DNA of 64,000 bases from Megalobrama amblycephala (GCF_018812025.1 NC_063054.1:26852856-26916855), one strand, 5' to 3'. Counted from the first letter of the stretch, positions 23,441-36,118 are shown. Notes: generated by a model not told the origin, from the letters alone. Numbers and translations are program-made.

Positions 23441-24880
23441 CTGACTTGCCATAGAGCTATAGATTCAGCAGTGGCTGCAAAAAAACAAAATAAAAAACAA
23501 TATTAGGAATAAAAATTGTTCAAATCAAGATTGTAATTGATTTGAAAACCAAATTTTACCCAGATTTGAACTATCCAAAATAACAATTTCCCATATTTCC
23601 TATCTAATGGAATTAGAGAAAGTGAAAATCTGTAATCACACAGAACCCTTGCTGATTCTCATTACTTATCAAGCCACACCATGAGATAACCTCATTCATA
23701 CTCTTCAGTTAGTCCTATTGTCCTCACTGGGTTTTACCTTCTACAACAGTGAAATGAAGTGGAATGCAGCAGTGAGACGTCATAAATCTCTTCAGGATGA
23801 TAACAATGTGTTTTTAGAGTCATAAAGTGGCCTTAAGTATCTCCAGCACCACTGAGGATTAGCCTGTAAGCATCAGATCCCCTGAGGCCCAACTCATTCA
23901 TATGCAATGAGCGAAGACCCCTTACTGAACACACACACTGTGCTGAAGGGCCCAGCAAGAGGGTATGAACCCTTGAGCATTCTTGGGCTGGTCAACCGTG
24001 CAGCCAGCCAATCAATCAACCAATTACCAATCAATCAATAAATCACATATATGTTTTTATGCAGTGTGTCGAGGAGACAGCCATGGAATTCACTGTGTCA
24101 TGGTGCTAGTGGGACATGATGCGATAAATTGCGACAAATGCACATGAACACTATGACCGAGAGCTGTGGGAACTAACGGGCCAAATAAACCAATCAGATT
24201 AGTGTGTGAAAGAGAAAGTGCTATTTACACTGGGCACAAAAGTAAGATTAACTCTTGCCATAGATTTACTCTTTGCTTGTGTTTGTGTGCGCTCTCTTTG
24301 TTTACACATTGATTTGATTAGTGACCTTACAGATTCAACACGACTTATCCCTCCTCTGGGATTTCTGCATACTCAGAGTCAGTAGTGATGTCATTGGAAT
24401 GTGCAGAGCTTTGACCAAACATTACGAAATAACAGCAGATAACATTCTTCAAACGTCGTCCTATCATCCAACATGGGAATTGGCAGGGAATAATGTAAAA
24501 GCCAACAGACTGTTTTGTTTTGAGTAAGAGAGGGCCGTATCTTGTTATGCTTGCCACTGATTCAGCTGACGCTGAAATTCCAGACACCCTCCCACCGGGT
24601 CACAGAACTTATGTTTTCCATGCTTTAATACCACACACATGGACCCGTTGATATTTACAGAGATTTATAGAGATTCAGTAAGGAAGAAGAGCAAAATACA
24701 GTATGATAATCAGAGTTGAAGATACTCTTTAACTGTTGTTCACCAAGCTATAAACTACTTATTTTAAGTAGTTAAATAACAATCAAGCTACTCTTTAAAA
24801 AAAAAGATCTAGTTAGCTACACTACAACCTAGACTAATAACAAAAAGTAATTTAAAAGGCAATATTTTAAAATGTATATA
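23441..24880. other. No gene seen
   Basis: Repeat-poor AT-rich sequence. Overlapping 60-80 codon frames at 24321-24587 on opposite strands have no domain. CAATCAATCAACCAATTACC-like words near 24007-24045 are simple-sequence. Confidence 0.5.
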
Positions 24881-25253
24881 CAGTCAAACCAAAATGTATT
24901 CAGACACCTTGAACATTTAATTCATTAATTCAGTTTATTCACTATAGCTTAAAATAATGTAATAAAATATGACAAGATCTCAGAGTTAAACTGTGTCAGA
25001 AAAAAATCATCTTAATTATGTCAGATAACTCTTAAGCAAAACATGGTCAGGTCAAAATGTCAGAATAATTTTTGGTTCCAAATTGTTATCAATTTTACTG
25101 GTAGTCCACTGTATGAAGAATTTTTGAGTATAATATGTTTACTTTATTTTGCTATCCTCACTTACATAAATGAACTATAGTGTCCTGCACCCACTAGTAA
25201 AAATATATAAAAAAAATATAAAAAATAATAATCTGAATAATTTTTGCTTTGAC

Positions 25254-25255
<2 letters not shown>
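24881..25255. mobile_element. TA-type MITE with CAGTCAAA ends, 375 bp
   Basis: Starts CAGTCAAACCAAAATGTATT after TA (24879-24880) and ends AATTTTTGCTTTGACTG, imperfect inverted ends of about 25 bp. The right TA has probably merged into the adjoining TG/TA microsatellite. Tc1/mariner-like by ends; no coding capacity. Confidence 0.75.

Positions 25256-25336
<81 letters not shown>
25256..25336. repeat. (TG)n(TA)n microsatellite
   Basis: A few TG units then about 36 TA units, directly at the end of the MITE. Confidence 0.97.
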
Positions 25337-25340
<4 letters not shown>

Positions 25341-25944
25341 TTAAATAAAAGCTGTAATTTAATTTTCTATTCCAGTGAAGTCAAATAAATAGACAGACAA
25401 AATAAACAGATAAATAAATTATAAAATTAAAAAATTAAAAAATACAGCAATGGATAAAAAAAAAATAAAATAAATAAAGATATAGATACATAATTAGGGG
25501 TTTTGAATGAATCTCATATCTAGGAACATTTACACTAATTACAACAACAACAAGAATAAACCGTAATTTATTCATAAGTTACTCAGTTGAGCAATAAAAA
25601 CAGCATTTAACTAAATTAACATTGTGAAAAACACTTTGAATCTCGAATCATGAATCATTTCATGATGAATTCATTTTTCCAAGAGCTCATTGCTTCTACC
25701 TTCAATTAAACTGCTAACAGTGATTGTAAATTAATTGCCTAAATTATTACATTATTTGCTAACTGCATTATTTAAATTGCAACGTTGACATGCATTCTCT
25801 GTAAAGCTGCTTTGAAACGATATGTATCGTAAAAAGCGCTATACAAATAAATGTGAATTGAATTGAATTTAATTAAATTGAACCAATTCACTAGAATGAA
25901 TCACTATTTTGCTACACATGAGAGAGCAAAAGGGAAAGGTCAGT
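25337..25944. other. No gene; A-rich DNA and a retroposon tail
   Basis: 25795-25870 reads GTAAAGCTGCTTTGAAACGA and AAGCGCTATACAAATAAATG, then tandem TTGAA words: a fish LINE/SINE 3' end of the kind also seen at 29455-29530 (tandem TTGAC). Confidence 0.6.
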
Positions 25945-26180
25945 TAAATCAAAGGAATAATTTGCCCAAAAATGAACATTCTGTCTTCATTTACTCAAAG
26001 CTATTTGACTTTTTTTCTTCTGTGTGGAACACAAAAAGGAGATATTTCAAAGAATAACAGAATAAACAAAAAAAAGACATTTCCAAAATATCTTCTATAT
26101 TCCACAGAAGTACGAAAGTTACACAGGTTTGGAATGACATGAAGGTCAGTAAATCATTTTTGGGGTGAACTATCCGGTTG
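25945..26180. mobile_element. Short degenerate copy of the GTTCACCC-type MITE
   Basis: TTTGCCCAAAAATGAACATT at the left and TTTTTGGGGTGAACTATCC at the right are decayed ends of the family at 49.5-51.0 kb, with CAGGTTTGGAATGACATGAA inside. The TTAA borders are no longer clear. Confidence 0.65.
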
Positions 26181-27225
26181 GCAGCAATGTAGTGCTGCGA
26201 TACACCTCTAGTGGCCAACCTGTGTGAAAGGCTGCTTTTTTGATTAATGACATGTGTTCAAAAAAGGTGTTGTGTTTAGAGTTTAATATATTACATAAAC
26301 TCAGTTTGGTGCCTCAAAGTTAAGTGAACGGCTTTCATGACTCCCCACATGATCAGACATTGACACTTGACACTGTGAATGCCGGCCACTCCATGTCTTT
26401 GAAAAAGAGCATCAAAAAACAGCCCATCACATCCCTTTCTTTCTTCTGTCCTTTCATTCTCCGACATAGCAACTTTTTTCCCCTTTCTCTATCTCTGGAT
26501 CTCTCTCTCCCTGTCTGATAGCTTGCTCTCTCCCCCTCTCTGGACTCTGTGCTGTGGGTCCTTCTGACAAAAGGAATTGTAAAGATGAGCCTAACCGGTA
26601 TTGGCCCACACAATGGGCCCGAAGAATGCGGAGAGGGACAAAGGGTAGCCATTGGCTGTGTTAGCCCTGGGGTGACAGATCCGAATGGACGGATGAACAC
26701 GGGGGCTGCGCTCAGGTCTGCGAGGGACCGGCCAACCCCCCGCCAGGCTTGCCCGAAAAGCACCGCGGTCAGGGCCCGCAAACAATCGACCAGCGCTAAC
26801 TAGCCGCCCCGCTTGGCTCTCCCCCACTCGTGGTGATTGATATGGGAAACGCAGAGTGCACTGTCTTGTTATTGTGCTTTCAGCCTGCAATTATCGCCTT
26901 CGCCTCATGCAAATATCAGAGATTAGGTCGCTAGCATTTAACACTGATTTTGTATACATAACAGGTTTAGATGGGCCTTCAAATACCACGGTTATGCCCA
27001 GCACCCAGCGAGAACATCTGAAACGAATGCAAGAGACTAATGAAAGCGCTCGACTGACATAACTATGGAGGCATGGAAATGAATTCATATGTGTTGCTGT
27101 AAGAGTGAATGGCTTCCCTCATGGGATGATAAATTAAAAGAGAGGTGTGGATTTGCGTGGTGATCAGACGTGTGATGTGTGTGAACATTTTTTGGCCAGC
27201 ACATGTGCTGTTCTTCAGGTTTTCA
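26181..27225. promoter_or_regulatory. Repeat-free, GC-richer patch; candidate regulatory DNA
   Basis: 26580-26830 is noticeably GC-rich; it contains ACAATGG (26610-26616, SOX-like) and is followed by ATGCAAAT (26907-26914, octamer). Several overlapping frames (84-142 codons) occur on both strands, which is what GC-rich non-coding DNA gives; none has a domain. The pairing of SOX and octamer motifs about 300 bp apart is suggestive only. Confidence 0.3.
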
Positions 27226-27895
27226 ACAGTGTTGGGGAAAGTTACTTTTAAAAGTAATCCATTACAATATTGCGTTACTCCCTAAAAAAGTAGTTATGAA
27301 AAATAATGCGTTACTTTACTTTTGCGTTACTTTTTCACACCTGGGCTGGGCTGGGCTTGCTTGTTTGTTTTTTAATAACAACAAAAAAAGTTATATTTTA
27401 GGCAAATGTTAACGCCCTTTCACACCAAAAGTGAAATGTTTACACCTGTACAGTAGAGAGCACAGCTCAAACAAACCTTTCAGCTGTGCTGCCATTCTGG
27501 ATTAAAGAAGAATAGGATACAGGAGAAGAAAGTTCAACACTCTTGTTTCTAAATCTAATATAAAGTTATTTCTGCTTATTAGTATGGTTGAAAAGTATCA
27601 TTGAAGGCCAGCAGCAAAGACACTGGTTAATAAAGTGAGATTAAATACATAAAGTATATTTGTGTAATTCTAATTATTACAGGTTTGCGTAAAATGTAAA
27701 ATGCACTTTATTTCTCTCAACAAGGGGTGAGGAAAGCTGTCAGACAATAAATGTGAAAAAGTAACTTGCATTACTTATTTGAAAAAGTAACTTTTGTTGT
27801 AAATTGAAAAAGTAATACGTTACTTTACTAGTTACTTGAAAAAAGTAATCTGATTACGTAACTCAAGTTACTTGTAATGCGTTACCCCCAGCACT
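27226..27895. mobile_element. DNA element rich in GTTACTTT/AAAGTAAC words, ~670 bp
   Basis: Starts CAGTGTTGGGGAAAGTTACT and ends GCGTTACCCCCAGCACTG; the ends are imperfect inverted repeats and both subterminal regions carry many AAGTAAC/GTTACTT words. Flanks GGTTTTCA and GGGTTTCA suggest an 8-bp duplication, which would mean hAT, but the alignment is off by a base. No transposase inside. Confidence 0.7.
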
Positions 27896-28069
27896 GGGTT
27901 TCAGTGTACCTGTACAAAGCCAAAACACCATTAAATCAGATTTCATCCATCAAATGCATCAATATAAACATTACTCTACAGCAGTGATTCTCAACCAGGG
28001 GCCCACAAGGTGACTTAAAATGATTTAAAATAAGACAAATGTCATGCATGGCTGCACGACGAAGAAGAA

Positions 28070-28854
28070 TTAAAGGTGCCCTAGAATTAAAAATTGAATT
28101 TCCCTTGGCATAGTTAAATAACAATAGTTCAGTACATGGAAATGACATACAGTGAGTCTCAAACTCCATTGTTTCCTCCTTCTTATATAAATCTCATTTG
28201 TTTAAAAGACCTCCGAAGAACAGGCAAATCTCAACATAACACCGACTGTTACGTAACAGTCGGGCTCATTAATATGTATCAGAAAAATGTATATGTATAT
28301 GTAATACGCCCCCAATATTTGCATATGCCAGCTCATGTTCAAGGCATTACACAAGCCAGTATTAACGTCTGGATCTGTGCACAGCAGAATCATCAGACTA
28401 GGTAAGCAAGCAAGAACAATAGCGAAAAGTGGCAGATGGAGCGATAATAACTGACATGATCCATGATTACATGATATTTTTAGCATAGCCTCAAACTTAT
28501 TCAGAATCAAATATAAACATCCAAATAAATACAATACTCACATAATCTGATGTATGCATGCAGCATGCATGACGAACACTTTGTAAAGATCCATTTTGAG
28601 GGTTTTATTAGCTGTATGAACTTTGTTTATACAATGATAGAGTCGAGAGCTCGGGAGGGGGCAGAGAGCGCGAGCAATTAAAGGGGCTGCAGCCTGAATC
28701 GGTGCATTTCTAATTATGCCCCAAAATAGGCAGTTAAAAAAATTAATAAAAAAAAATCTATGGGGTATTTTGAGCTGAAACTTCACAGACACATTCAGGG
28801 GACACCTTAGACTTATATTACATCTTGTAAAAAAACGTTCGATGACACCTTTAA
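28070..28854 (+). mobile_element. TTAA-flanked element, ~970-bp family, copy B (785 bp)
   Basis: Ends TTAAAGGTGCCCTAGAAT and GATGACACCTTTAA with TTAA each side. It keeps the left half including the palindrome GACTGTTACGTAACAGTC (28244-28261) but lacks about 200 bp of the right half after ATATTTTTAGC. Its ATGGCAGATGGAGC start is mutated to GTGGCAGATGG. Confidence 0.92.
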
Positions 28855-29033
28855 ACAGAAAACTTTTATTAACACTTATAAACTAATAGCACTCAGGAGA
28901 TCGCAGAGAAATACAGGAGAACACAACCACTACACATAAACAAGACCGAACAAAGAACTGAGAGATCTATGGGCTTAAAAACAAAGGGAGACATAATGAA
29001 CTGAACAGAAACAGGTGCCTTCTGTAGAGCTTC
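28855..29033. other. Probable LTR fragment
   Basis: AAAACTTTTATTAACACTTA followed by ACACAACCACTACACATAAA and GGGCTTAAAAACAAAGGG resembles the U3/R side of fish LTRs such as the one at 39.9 kb. Ends not found. Confidence 0.3.
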
Positions 29034-29380
29034 TTAAAGCTGCAGTCCGTAACTTTTTTGGTTAAAAATGATCCAAAATACATTTTTGAGCAAGTACATA
29101 ACCAGCCAGTGTTCAAAACTATCTCCTTACCTTAGCCCGATTCATAATGGTAAGCTTGTAATAATGTTTTCTAATTCGAGTTGTACTAGTAGGTTTCTGC
29201 GGGAAATTCAAGCATGCCGCCGTTCATCTTTGCGTCATTATGTCACGTCTGTTTACATAAAGATGGAGTCCCAATTTGGGAACAAAGTATAACAATTATT
29301 TAATTCCGCAAATAACTGCAATTGCAGGTTTCAAACAGAGATGGTGACAAAGAGGCAAAACTTACAGACTGCAGCTTTAA
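29034..29380. mobile_element. TTAA-flanked MITE, AGCTGCAGTCYGTAA family, 347 bp
   Basis: Starts TTAAAGCTGCAGTCCGTAAC and ends TTACAGACTGCAGCTTTAA; TTAA at both borders, inverted ends of about 20 bp. No coding capacity beyond chance. Confidence 0.9.
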
Positions 29381-30926
29381 CTGCTGAAATTGAATTTGTT
29401 TCATACTGATTCATTTTAAAACATTCGGCTTATCAGTTTTTTCCTGTTTATTAAAGTGAAGCTGCTTTGAAACAATCTGTAAAGTGATTGTAAAGTGCTA
29501 TATAAATACATTTGACTTGACTTGACTTTACAATGGGTGGCCTTGGAATCAAAAAGGTTTAGTACCTTTGCCATTTATAAATCAATTTCTATTATTCTCT
29601 GTTGCAATTTAAGCTTCATCACACCTTCACAGACTGCTAACCTGCAAATACCACACACAGGGAATAGTATCGACATGTTCACACTCATATATGGACCCAT
29701 CTGCTACCAGAAATTGTAAACATTTCTACATGCACATGGGCGAACATCTTATGAAGAGCATTTTTACAGTAGCAAAGCTGGTGAGACAGATCCAACTGGC
29801 ATCATAGCTATACACAGAACAAATCCAGAAACATCCTCCAGTTACATAATTTTAGAGGAAGCATCTGCAGATGGACTTTTGTTCCAGTGTCTCTGTTGTT
29901 TCCTTTAGCTGTGCTTAAAGAGGGCAACAAGTCCAAATACACAGAACTCTGCCAAACAGCACCTGGAAATGACATTCACTGCACTACAGTCTTGCATTTC
30001 AGTGAAAAAAAAAAACGTATTTGAATGCTTATACAAAAGAACAATTGGTAAGGCATATTACATTAAACGCAGAGTCCGTTTGTTTGATATACCTGTAATT
30101 TGATCCTAACATCTTACGAACCGCATCACTAAAAGGATGTGCACGGTTTGATGCACACTGAGACCACATAACGTGCTTTTATTGTACACTTAAGGCATTG
30201 TCTACATGGATGACTGACCTCTGAAAAGAGGAGGTAAAGTTCTTGTATATAGACCACCATTTGCACTATCAGAAAGCAACTAATACCACCATATTGTATG
30301 TTTGTATTAAAATGATATTATTTATTAATTCAAAGTCACAAAAAATAGCTGTATTGTTGCAGTTAGGCCTATTATTTTTTGACATACTTGTGTATTTATT
30401 TTTTTATATTTAGTCTTTACTTATATAAAAATAAATATTATGTAAATCTAAATTAATTCCACTGGTTGAATCTAACTGTTCAAAAGTTTGGGGTCGGTAT
30501 GATTTTTTAACAATTTTGAAAAAAGTCTGACATTCTTACCAAAGCTGCACTTATTTGATTAAAAATACAGTACAAGTTATATTAATATATAATATTTTAT
30601 CAATATTATAGTAATATATTACTTTATATAATTATATAAAATAATATATGCAATATAATATCATTTAATATATATTATATATGATAAAAATATTATTTAT
30701 AATATAAATATTTTTTTTTTAAATTATCAATTTAAAACAGTTGTGCTGCTTATAATTTTTGTGGGAACCATGATACATTTTTCTCAGGATTCTTTAATAA
30801 AAAGAAACTTCAGAAAACCACATTTATTTGAAATCAAAATCATTGTAACATTATAAATATATTTTCTGTCACGTTCAAACAATGTAATATACCCTTGCTG
30901 AACAGAAGTATTATTTAACATTAGTA
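29381..30926. other. No gene; repeat fragments and AT-rich DNA
   Basis: 29455-29530 is a retroposon tail ending in TTGACTTGACTT. 30478-30570 (GTTCAAAAGTTTGGGGTCGG) is a copy of the dispersed cyprinid repeat in inverted orientation relative to 8340-8560. 30570-30725 is almost pure A/T. Confidence 0.5.
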
Positions 30927-31885
30927 TTAAAGGTGCCCTCGAATGAAAAATTGAATTTATCTTGGCATAGTTGAATAACAAGAGTTCAGTACATGGAAAA
31001 GACATACATTGAGTTTCAAACCCTATTGCTTCCTCTTTCTTATGTAAATCTAATTTGTTTAAAAGACTTCCGGAAAACACGCGGATCTCAACATAACACC
31101 GACTGTTACGTAACAGTCGGGGTGTACGCCCCCAGTATTTGCATATATGCCAGCCCATGTTCAAGCATTAAACAAGAAAAGGCAGTATTAACATCTGGAT
31201 CTGTGCACAGACTAGGTAAGCAAGCAAGAACAACAGCGAAAAATGGCAGATGGAGCAATAATAACTGACATGATCCATGATATCATGATATTTTTAGTGA
31301 TATTTGTGAATTGTCTTTCTAAATGTTTCGTTAGCATGTTGCTAATGTACTGTTAAATGTGGTTAAAGTTACCATTGTTTATTACTGTATTCACGGAGAC
31401 AAGAGCCGTCGCTATTTTCATTTTTAAACACTTGCAGTCTGTATAATTCATAAACACAACTTCATTCTTTATAAATCTCTCCAACAGTGTGTAATGTTAG
31501 CTTTAGCCACGGAGCATAGCCTCAAACTCATAGAGAATCGAATGTGAACATCAAAATAAATACTTTACTCACATGATTCGATGTATGCACACAGCATCAT
31601 GACGAACATCTTGTAAAGATCCATTTGAGGGTTATATTAGCTGTGTGAACTTTGTAAATGCGCTGTAATATAGTCGAGAGCTCGTGAGGCAGGGGGCACG
31701 CGATTTAAAGGGGCGGCAACTGAAAAAAATCAGTGTATAGTTAATGATGCCCCAAAATAGGCAGTTAAAAAAATGTATTTAAAAAAATCTATGGGGTATT
31801 TTGAGCTGAAACTTCACAGACACATTCAGGAGACACCTTAGACTTATATTACATCTTGTGAAAAAGCATTCTTGGGCACCTTTAA
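30927..31885 (+). mobile_element. TTAA-flanked element, ~970-bp family, copy C (959 bp)
   Basis: Full-length type. TTAA at 30927-30930 and 31882-31885; palindrome GACTGTTACGTAACAGTC at 31101-31118; CTAGGTAAGCAAGC before a 37-codon frame at 31243-31356 (MADGAIITDMIHDIM start). On the opposite strand MDLYKMFV... is followed by a GTGAGTAA donor-like motif. Confidence 0.93.
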
Positions 31886-33819
31886 TATTTAAAAAAATAG
31901 TATTTTATTAGTATTAATAAAAAAATCTTACTGACCCTAAACTTAAAAAAAGGTTCATTGTTGTAAATAGAACCCCAGAGTTCTTCACTCAATTTTAAAG
32001 AACCCTTCAAGGTAAGGAGAAATGTCTTAAATGATTGCAGATTTCATTTTTTTCTAGTGATAAAGTAGGTTAAAATGATAAATTAATTAAAACAAAATTA
32101 ATTAATTTAAACTGAATCCATAAAATGATCCCATGATGGGAACCCCTAAAAGGTTCTATATATGAAGCGACTGACAGAACCCTTTAAGATTCTGTTTAGA
32201 ACCTTTTCTATAAAAATAATATTACTATTAATTATAAAAGTAACATTTTATTGCTCCCATAGTCATAACATCTTTGTAGTCAGCCAATCATGCTTCAGAG
32301 AGTCAAAAGAATGCTATTCTGTAAAAAAAAAAAAAAAAAAAGGAACATTGAATTTTGTCAAATTTCAATACTTTCACATTCAGCATTTTGGAGGAACAGC
32401 TGCCTCTCTGGAGAAATTGCGTCAGACTCACACGTACCTTCCCTGAAGCAAGCAGTAAAGGAAATGCTTGGCTCTTTGTTTGTCCTGCAGGTTATGAGAG
32501 ATAGTGAATGTGGGGACGGAGTCGTTCACTCATAAAGGAGCTCCCACATTGTTCTTAACGGCAAGGCAGGTGGGGGTGATATATCAGTAGGGTCCACTCT
32601 TATTCTCCCCTGCACAAGAAAACAGAAGGACGGTCATATATTTTTCTCTTGGACACTTTTACAGCCTCCGTTATGAGAGAGGACCAGCCTGTTCACACAA
32701 TGGACACATACTAATGTCATATGTTAAAGCACATGAGCGATCTGTTAAGACAGCATGTAGACAATATAGTGCATAAAACTGTGAGTAAGAGTGTGTTTAT
32801 AGACACACATGCAAAAACATGAGACAACAGCTTCCATATCATGGCAGATATAGATGAAAATATAAACTGCATAAAATAAATTCATAAATTAATAGATAAA
32901 TGTGAATGATAAACATGATAAGATGTAAATGTATAAATAAATTAGTAATGATAATAATTCATAGATGCATAAGCAGTTTTAAAATAATGTTGTGAAGTGT
33001 ATCTATCCAATCAATGTTATTGACCTCATAAATATGCAAATAAGAATGCTAATCCAGGGTTTACAAATGTACTGTGAAATCTTGACTACCCAGGACTAAT
33101 TACTTATCCAGGATGAACAATGTGAAGCATGTAAAAAGATAACCCAATTTTTAGAATGAAGCTTTTCAAGTGTGAAAAAAGGCTCATTATTGTCCTTTTC
33201 ATGCGCATCCTTTAAATAATTCTAACTTCTCAATCTGATGATGCTGCAAAATGTTCATTGATACTTTCTTAAGGTCTTATCTAACAGGTCTATCCAATGT
33301 CTTGAAGCAAAAGCAGCACTGCATTTAAAAGGGAAATACCAAGACAGTGGGCCAGACGATATCAGCCTAGAGCGCAGCAAGTGAATGTGTGGGATAACCG
33401 CATTAGGGAGATTTGATACCACTGTGGTTTGTAATCCTTTTGAAGTGAGATCCTTTTTCCAGCAGTGGTCGAAACACAATCCTCAGTTACAGACCCTGGA
33501 AGTGATGGTCTTTTTTACCCTTATTCAGTGAAATTTTGGAATGCTATTCAGAATGAGGAGGAAAAAACTGACGAGTAGAGCTCAACTTCAACAAAGTGAG
33601 AAAAGAGGATGTGTTGCTGTTATATAGGAAATGAATGGATCAGAAGGATCAAAGCACTGTAATGTAGAGTTGTTGATTTCATTTAATTTATTGTTGTACT
33701 TTTATTACCTATATTTCATCTCTTTAACATTCACTGCAATGCATTTTTTTGAAACACAAGAAAACTAACCTTGTTGAGTCGAACTTAGTTGAATTGAATT
33801 GAAAGGAATTATATTCACT
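31886..33819. other. No gene seen
   Basis: 31950-32215 contains several AGGTTCT/AGAACCC words. 32323-32342 is poly-A. ATGCAAAT at 33034-33041 and GGACTAATTACTTATCC at 33092 lie in repeat-free sequence (33000-33190). Frames at 32162-32535 and 33255-33479 have no domain. Confidence 0.5.
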
Positions 33820-34790
33820 TTAAAGGTGCCCTAGAATCAGAATTTGAATTTTCCTCGGCATAGTTGAATAACAAGAGTTCAGTACATGGAAAAGACATAC
33901 ATTGAGTTTCAAACCCCATTGTTTCCTCCTCCTTATGTAAATCTCATTTGTTTGAAAGACTTCCGGAAAACACTCGGATCTCAACATAACACTGACTGTT
34001 ACGTAACAGTCGGGATCATTAATATGTATGACCCCAATATTTGCATAATGCCAGCCCATTCGACGCATTAGACAAGGAAAGGCAGTATTAACGGCTGGAT
34101 CTGTGCACAGACAAGGTAAGCAAGCAAGAACAACAGCGAAAAATGGCAGATGGAGCAATAATAACTGACATGATCCATGATATCATGATATTTTTAGTGA
34201 TATTTGTAAATTGTCTTTCTAAATGTTTCATTAGCATGTTGCTAATATATTGTTAAATGAGGTTAAAGTTACCATCGTTTCTTACTGTATTCACGGAGAC
34301 GAGAGTCGTTGCTATTTTCATTTTTAAACACGTGCAGACTGTATAATGCATAAACACAACTTCATTCTTTATAAATCTCTCCAACAGTGTGTAATGTTAG
34401 CTTTAGCCACAGAGCATAGCCTCAAACTCACACAGAATCAAACGTAACCATCAAAATAAATACTTTACTCACATAATTCGAAGCATGCATACAGCATGCA
34501 TGACGAACATCTTGTAAAGATCCATTTGAGGGTTATATTAGCTGTGTGAACTTTGTTTATGCAATGTATATATAGTCGAGAGCTCGTGGGGCAGAGAGAG
34601 CGCATCTCTTAAAGGGGCGGCGTGCTGAAAAAATCAGTGCATAGTTAATGATGCCCCAAAATAGGCAGCTAAAAAAATTAATTAAAAAAAAATCTATGGG
34701 GTATTTTGAGCTGAAACTTCACAGACACATTCAGGGGACACCTAGGACTTATATTACATCTTGTAAAAAAACAATCTAGGGCACCTTTAA
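33820..34790 (+). mobile_element. TTAA-flanked element, ~970-bp family, copy D (971 bp)
   Basis: TTAA at 33820-33823 and 34787-34790, intact ends, palindrome at 33994-34011, and the 37-codon frame at 34143-34256. It ends only 50 bp before the TA-flanked nest starting at 34841. Confidence 0.93.
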
Positions 34791-35544
34791 ATTAAATTTA
34801 AGTCAAATAAATTAAATTACAAGGAAATCACATTAAAATACAGTTTTTCTCCATTGGTTTGGCTCATTTCTTCAAACAGAAATTACATTCTCAAAACAAC
34901 ATGGACAAACCTCCAAACCACTTGGCAATTATTCACAACAGAATTGATTTTCTCATTCATTTCATCAAATTGCAAATGTCTAAGTACATGTCTCAATGTC
35001 TCAGTACATCTTTGCAAACGATTAAGTACAGGTAGCCTACATTTAGCACAATTTCCAAGTGAATAGATCTTGTTGATCTAAACTGATTATTGATTCTCAG
35101 TCTAATGGTTGTTCGCTCCAAAACATGTCAGCGTCATTTCAATGCATAAGTCATCACATGCACAATAGTCTGAATTAGTCAAGAACATACAGTTTTTTAC
35201 GATTGCTTACACACTAAAATTAAAAATAACACACAGTTACTGAAACTCTACACTCAAGGAGCAAAACCTTAGCCCAGATTTGCACAACTATAAGCACATT
35301 CTCAGCCTCACACTTTTTGCAAAACACTACACACATTGTTTTGCCCAACACTAAACACACGTCTCTACATTAGACACAGAAATCTAACATAATGTCACTT
35401 CTTTGCCATTTCAAGACACTGCTGTCCAAAATACCACACATATAAACCAATTGATCAAACGCAGCCGTCAGGTGTGCAGACACTTAGGTGCTTAACTGTA
35501 AACTCAACAATCAGGTCCAAGTAGTACTATACAAAGGCAAAAGG

Positions 35545-36118
35545 TGAGTTTATGTGTCTTCAACAAAATGGAAGGCAATGTTGCAGTAAGAGGGAGAGGG
35601 AGAAACATCATTTTGAATGTCCCGAGCCAACGCGGTGGTACATCACAATGGATGTTGCAATCACGAAGAATGTGGTCCTCCACCAGCATGTCAACTTAGG
35701 CCCTTACAACACGGCCCACATATTCAGATTTTAGACAGACTGCACAAAATCGTCACAGCAGGAGACCAAATGGATGTAGAGCAGATGAGATACATTGTCA
35801 TATGGGACAATGTAAATTTCCACCTGCTCTGGACCAAAACTGGTTTCATTAGCATCTGCAATTTTCACTCCAATACCTCCCACCATACTGTCCCTTCCTT
35901 AAACCCATTGAGGAGGGTTTTTTTTTTTTTTTTGGCATGGAAGGTTTACAATCTCCATGTGTCAGGATGTGTCTCATTCAAGCCATGGAGAAGGCCTGTG
36001 ACCTAATTGATGTAGGGTCTGTCCAAGGATGGATTCGCCTTTCAAGAAGATTCTTCCCTCGCTGTCTTGCGAGAGAGGACATCGCCTGTGATGTGGATGA
36101 AGTGTATGGCCAGAGATG
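35545..36118 (+). pseudogene. IS630/Tc1-type fish transposase, C-terminal relic with frameshifts
   Basis: In one frame LDRLHKIVTAGDQMDVEQMR leads to YIVIWDNVNFH, the second catalytic Asp (codon 35806-35808). The Glu motif LKPIEE (Glu codon 35910-35912) is in another frame, next to a run of sixteen or more T at about 35918-35934. The third segment has WKVYN, then MCLIQAMEKACDLIDVGSVQ, RLSRRFFPRCLARED and CDVDEVYGQR, the conserved tail of these fish transposases. The N-terminal DNA-binding part and first Asp are missing or unrecognisable. D-to-E distance is about 104 bp, consistent with the 34-35 residue spacing. Not functional. Confidence 0.88.

Noticed and set aside
26353..26890. 142- and 99-codon minus frames and an 84-codon plus frame
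   Set aside because: Opposite-strand overlaps in GC-rich DNA; no domain or codon signal recognised.
28070..34790. Possible CRISPR-like or satellite arrangement of three similar ~0.8-1 kb blocks
   Set aside because: Each block has its own TTAA flanks and unrelated spacers; they are independent insertions.
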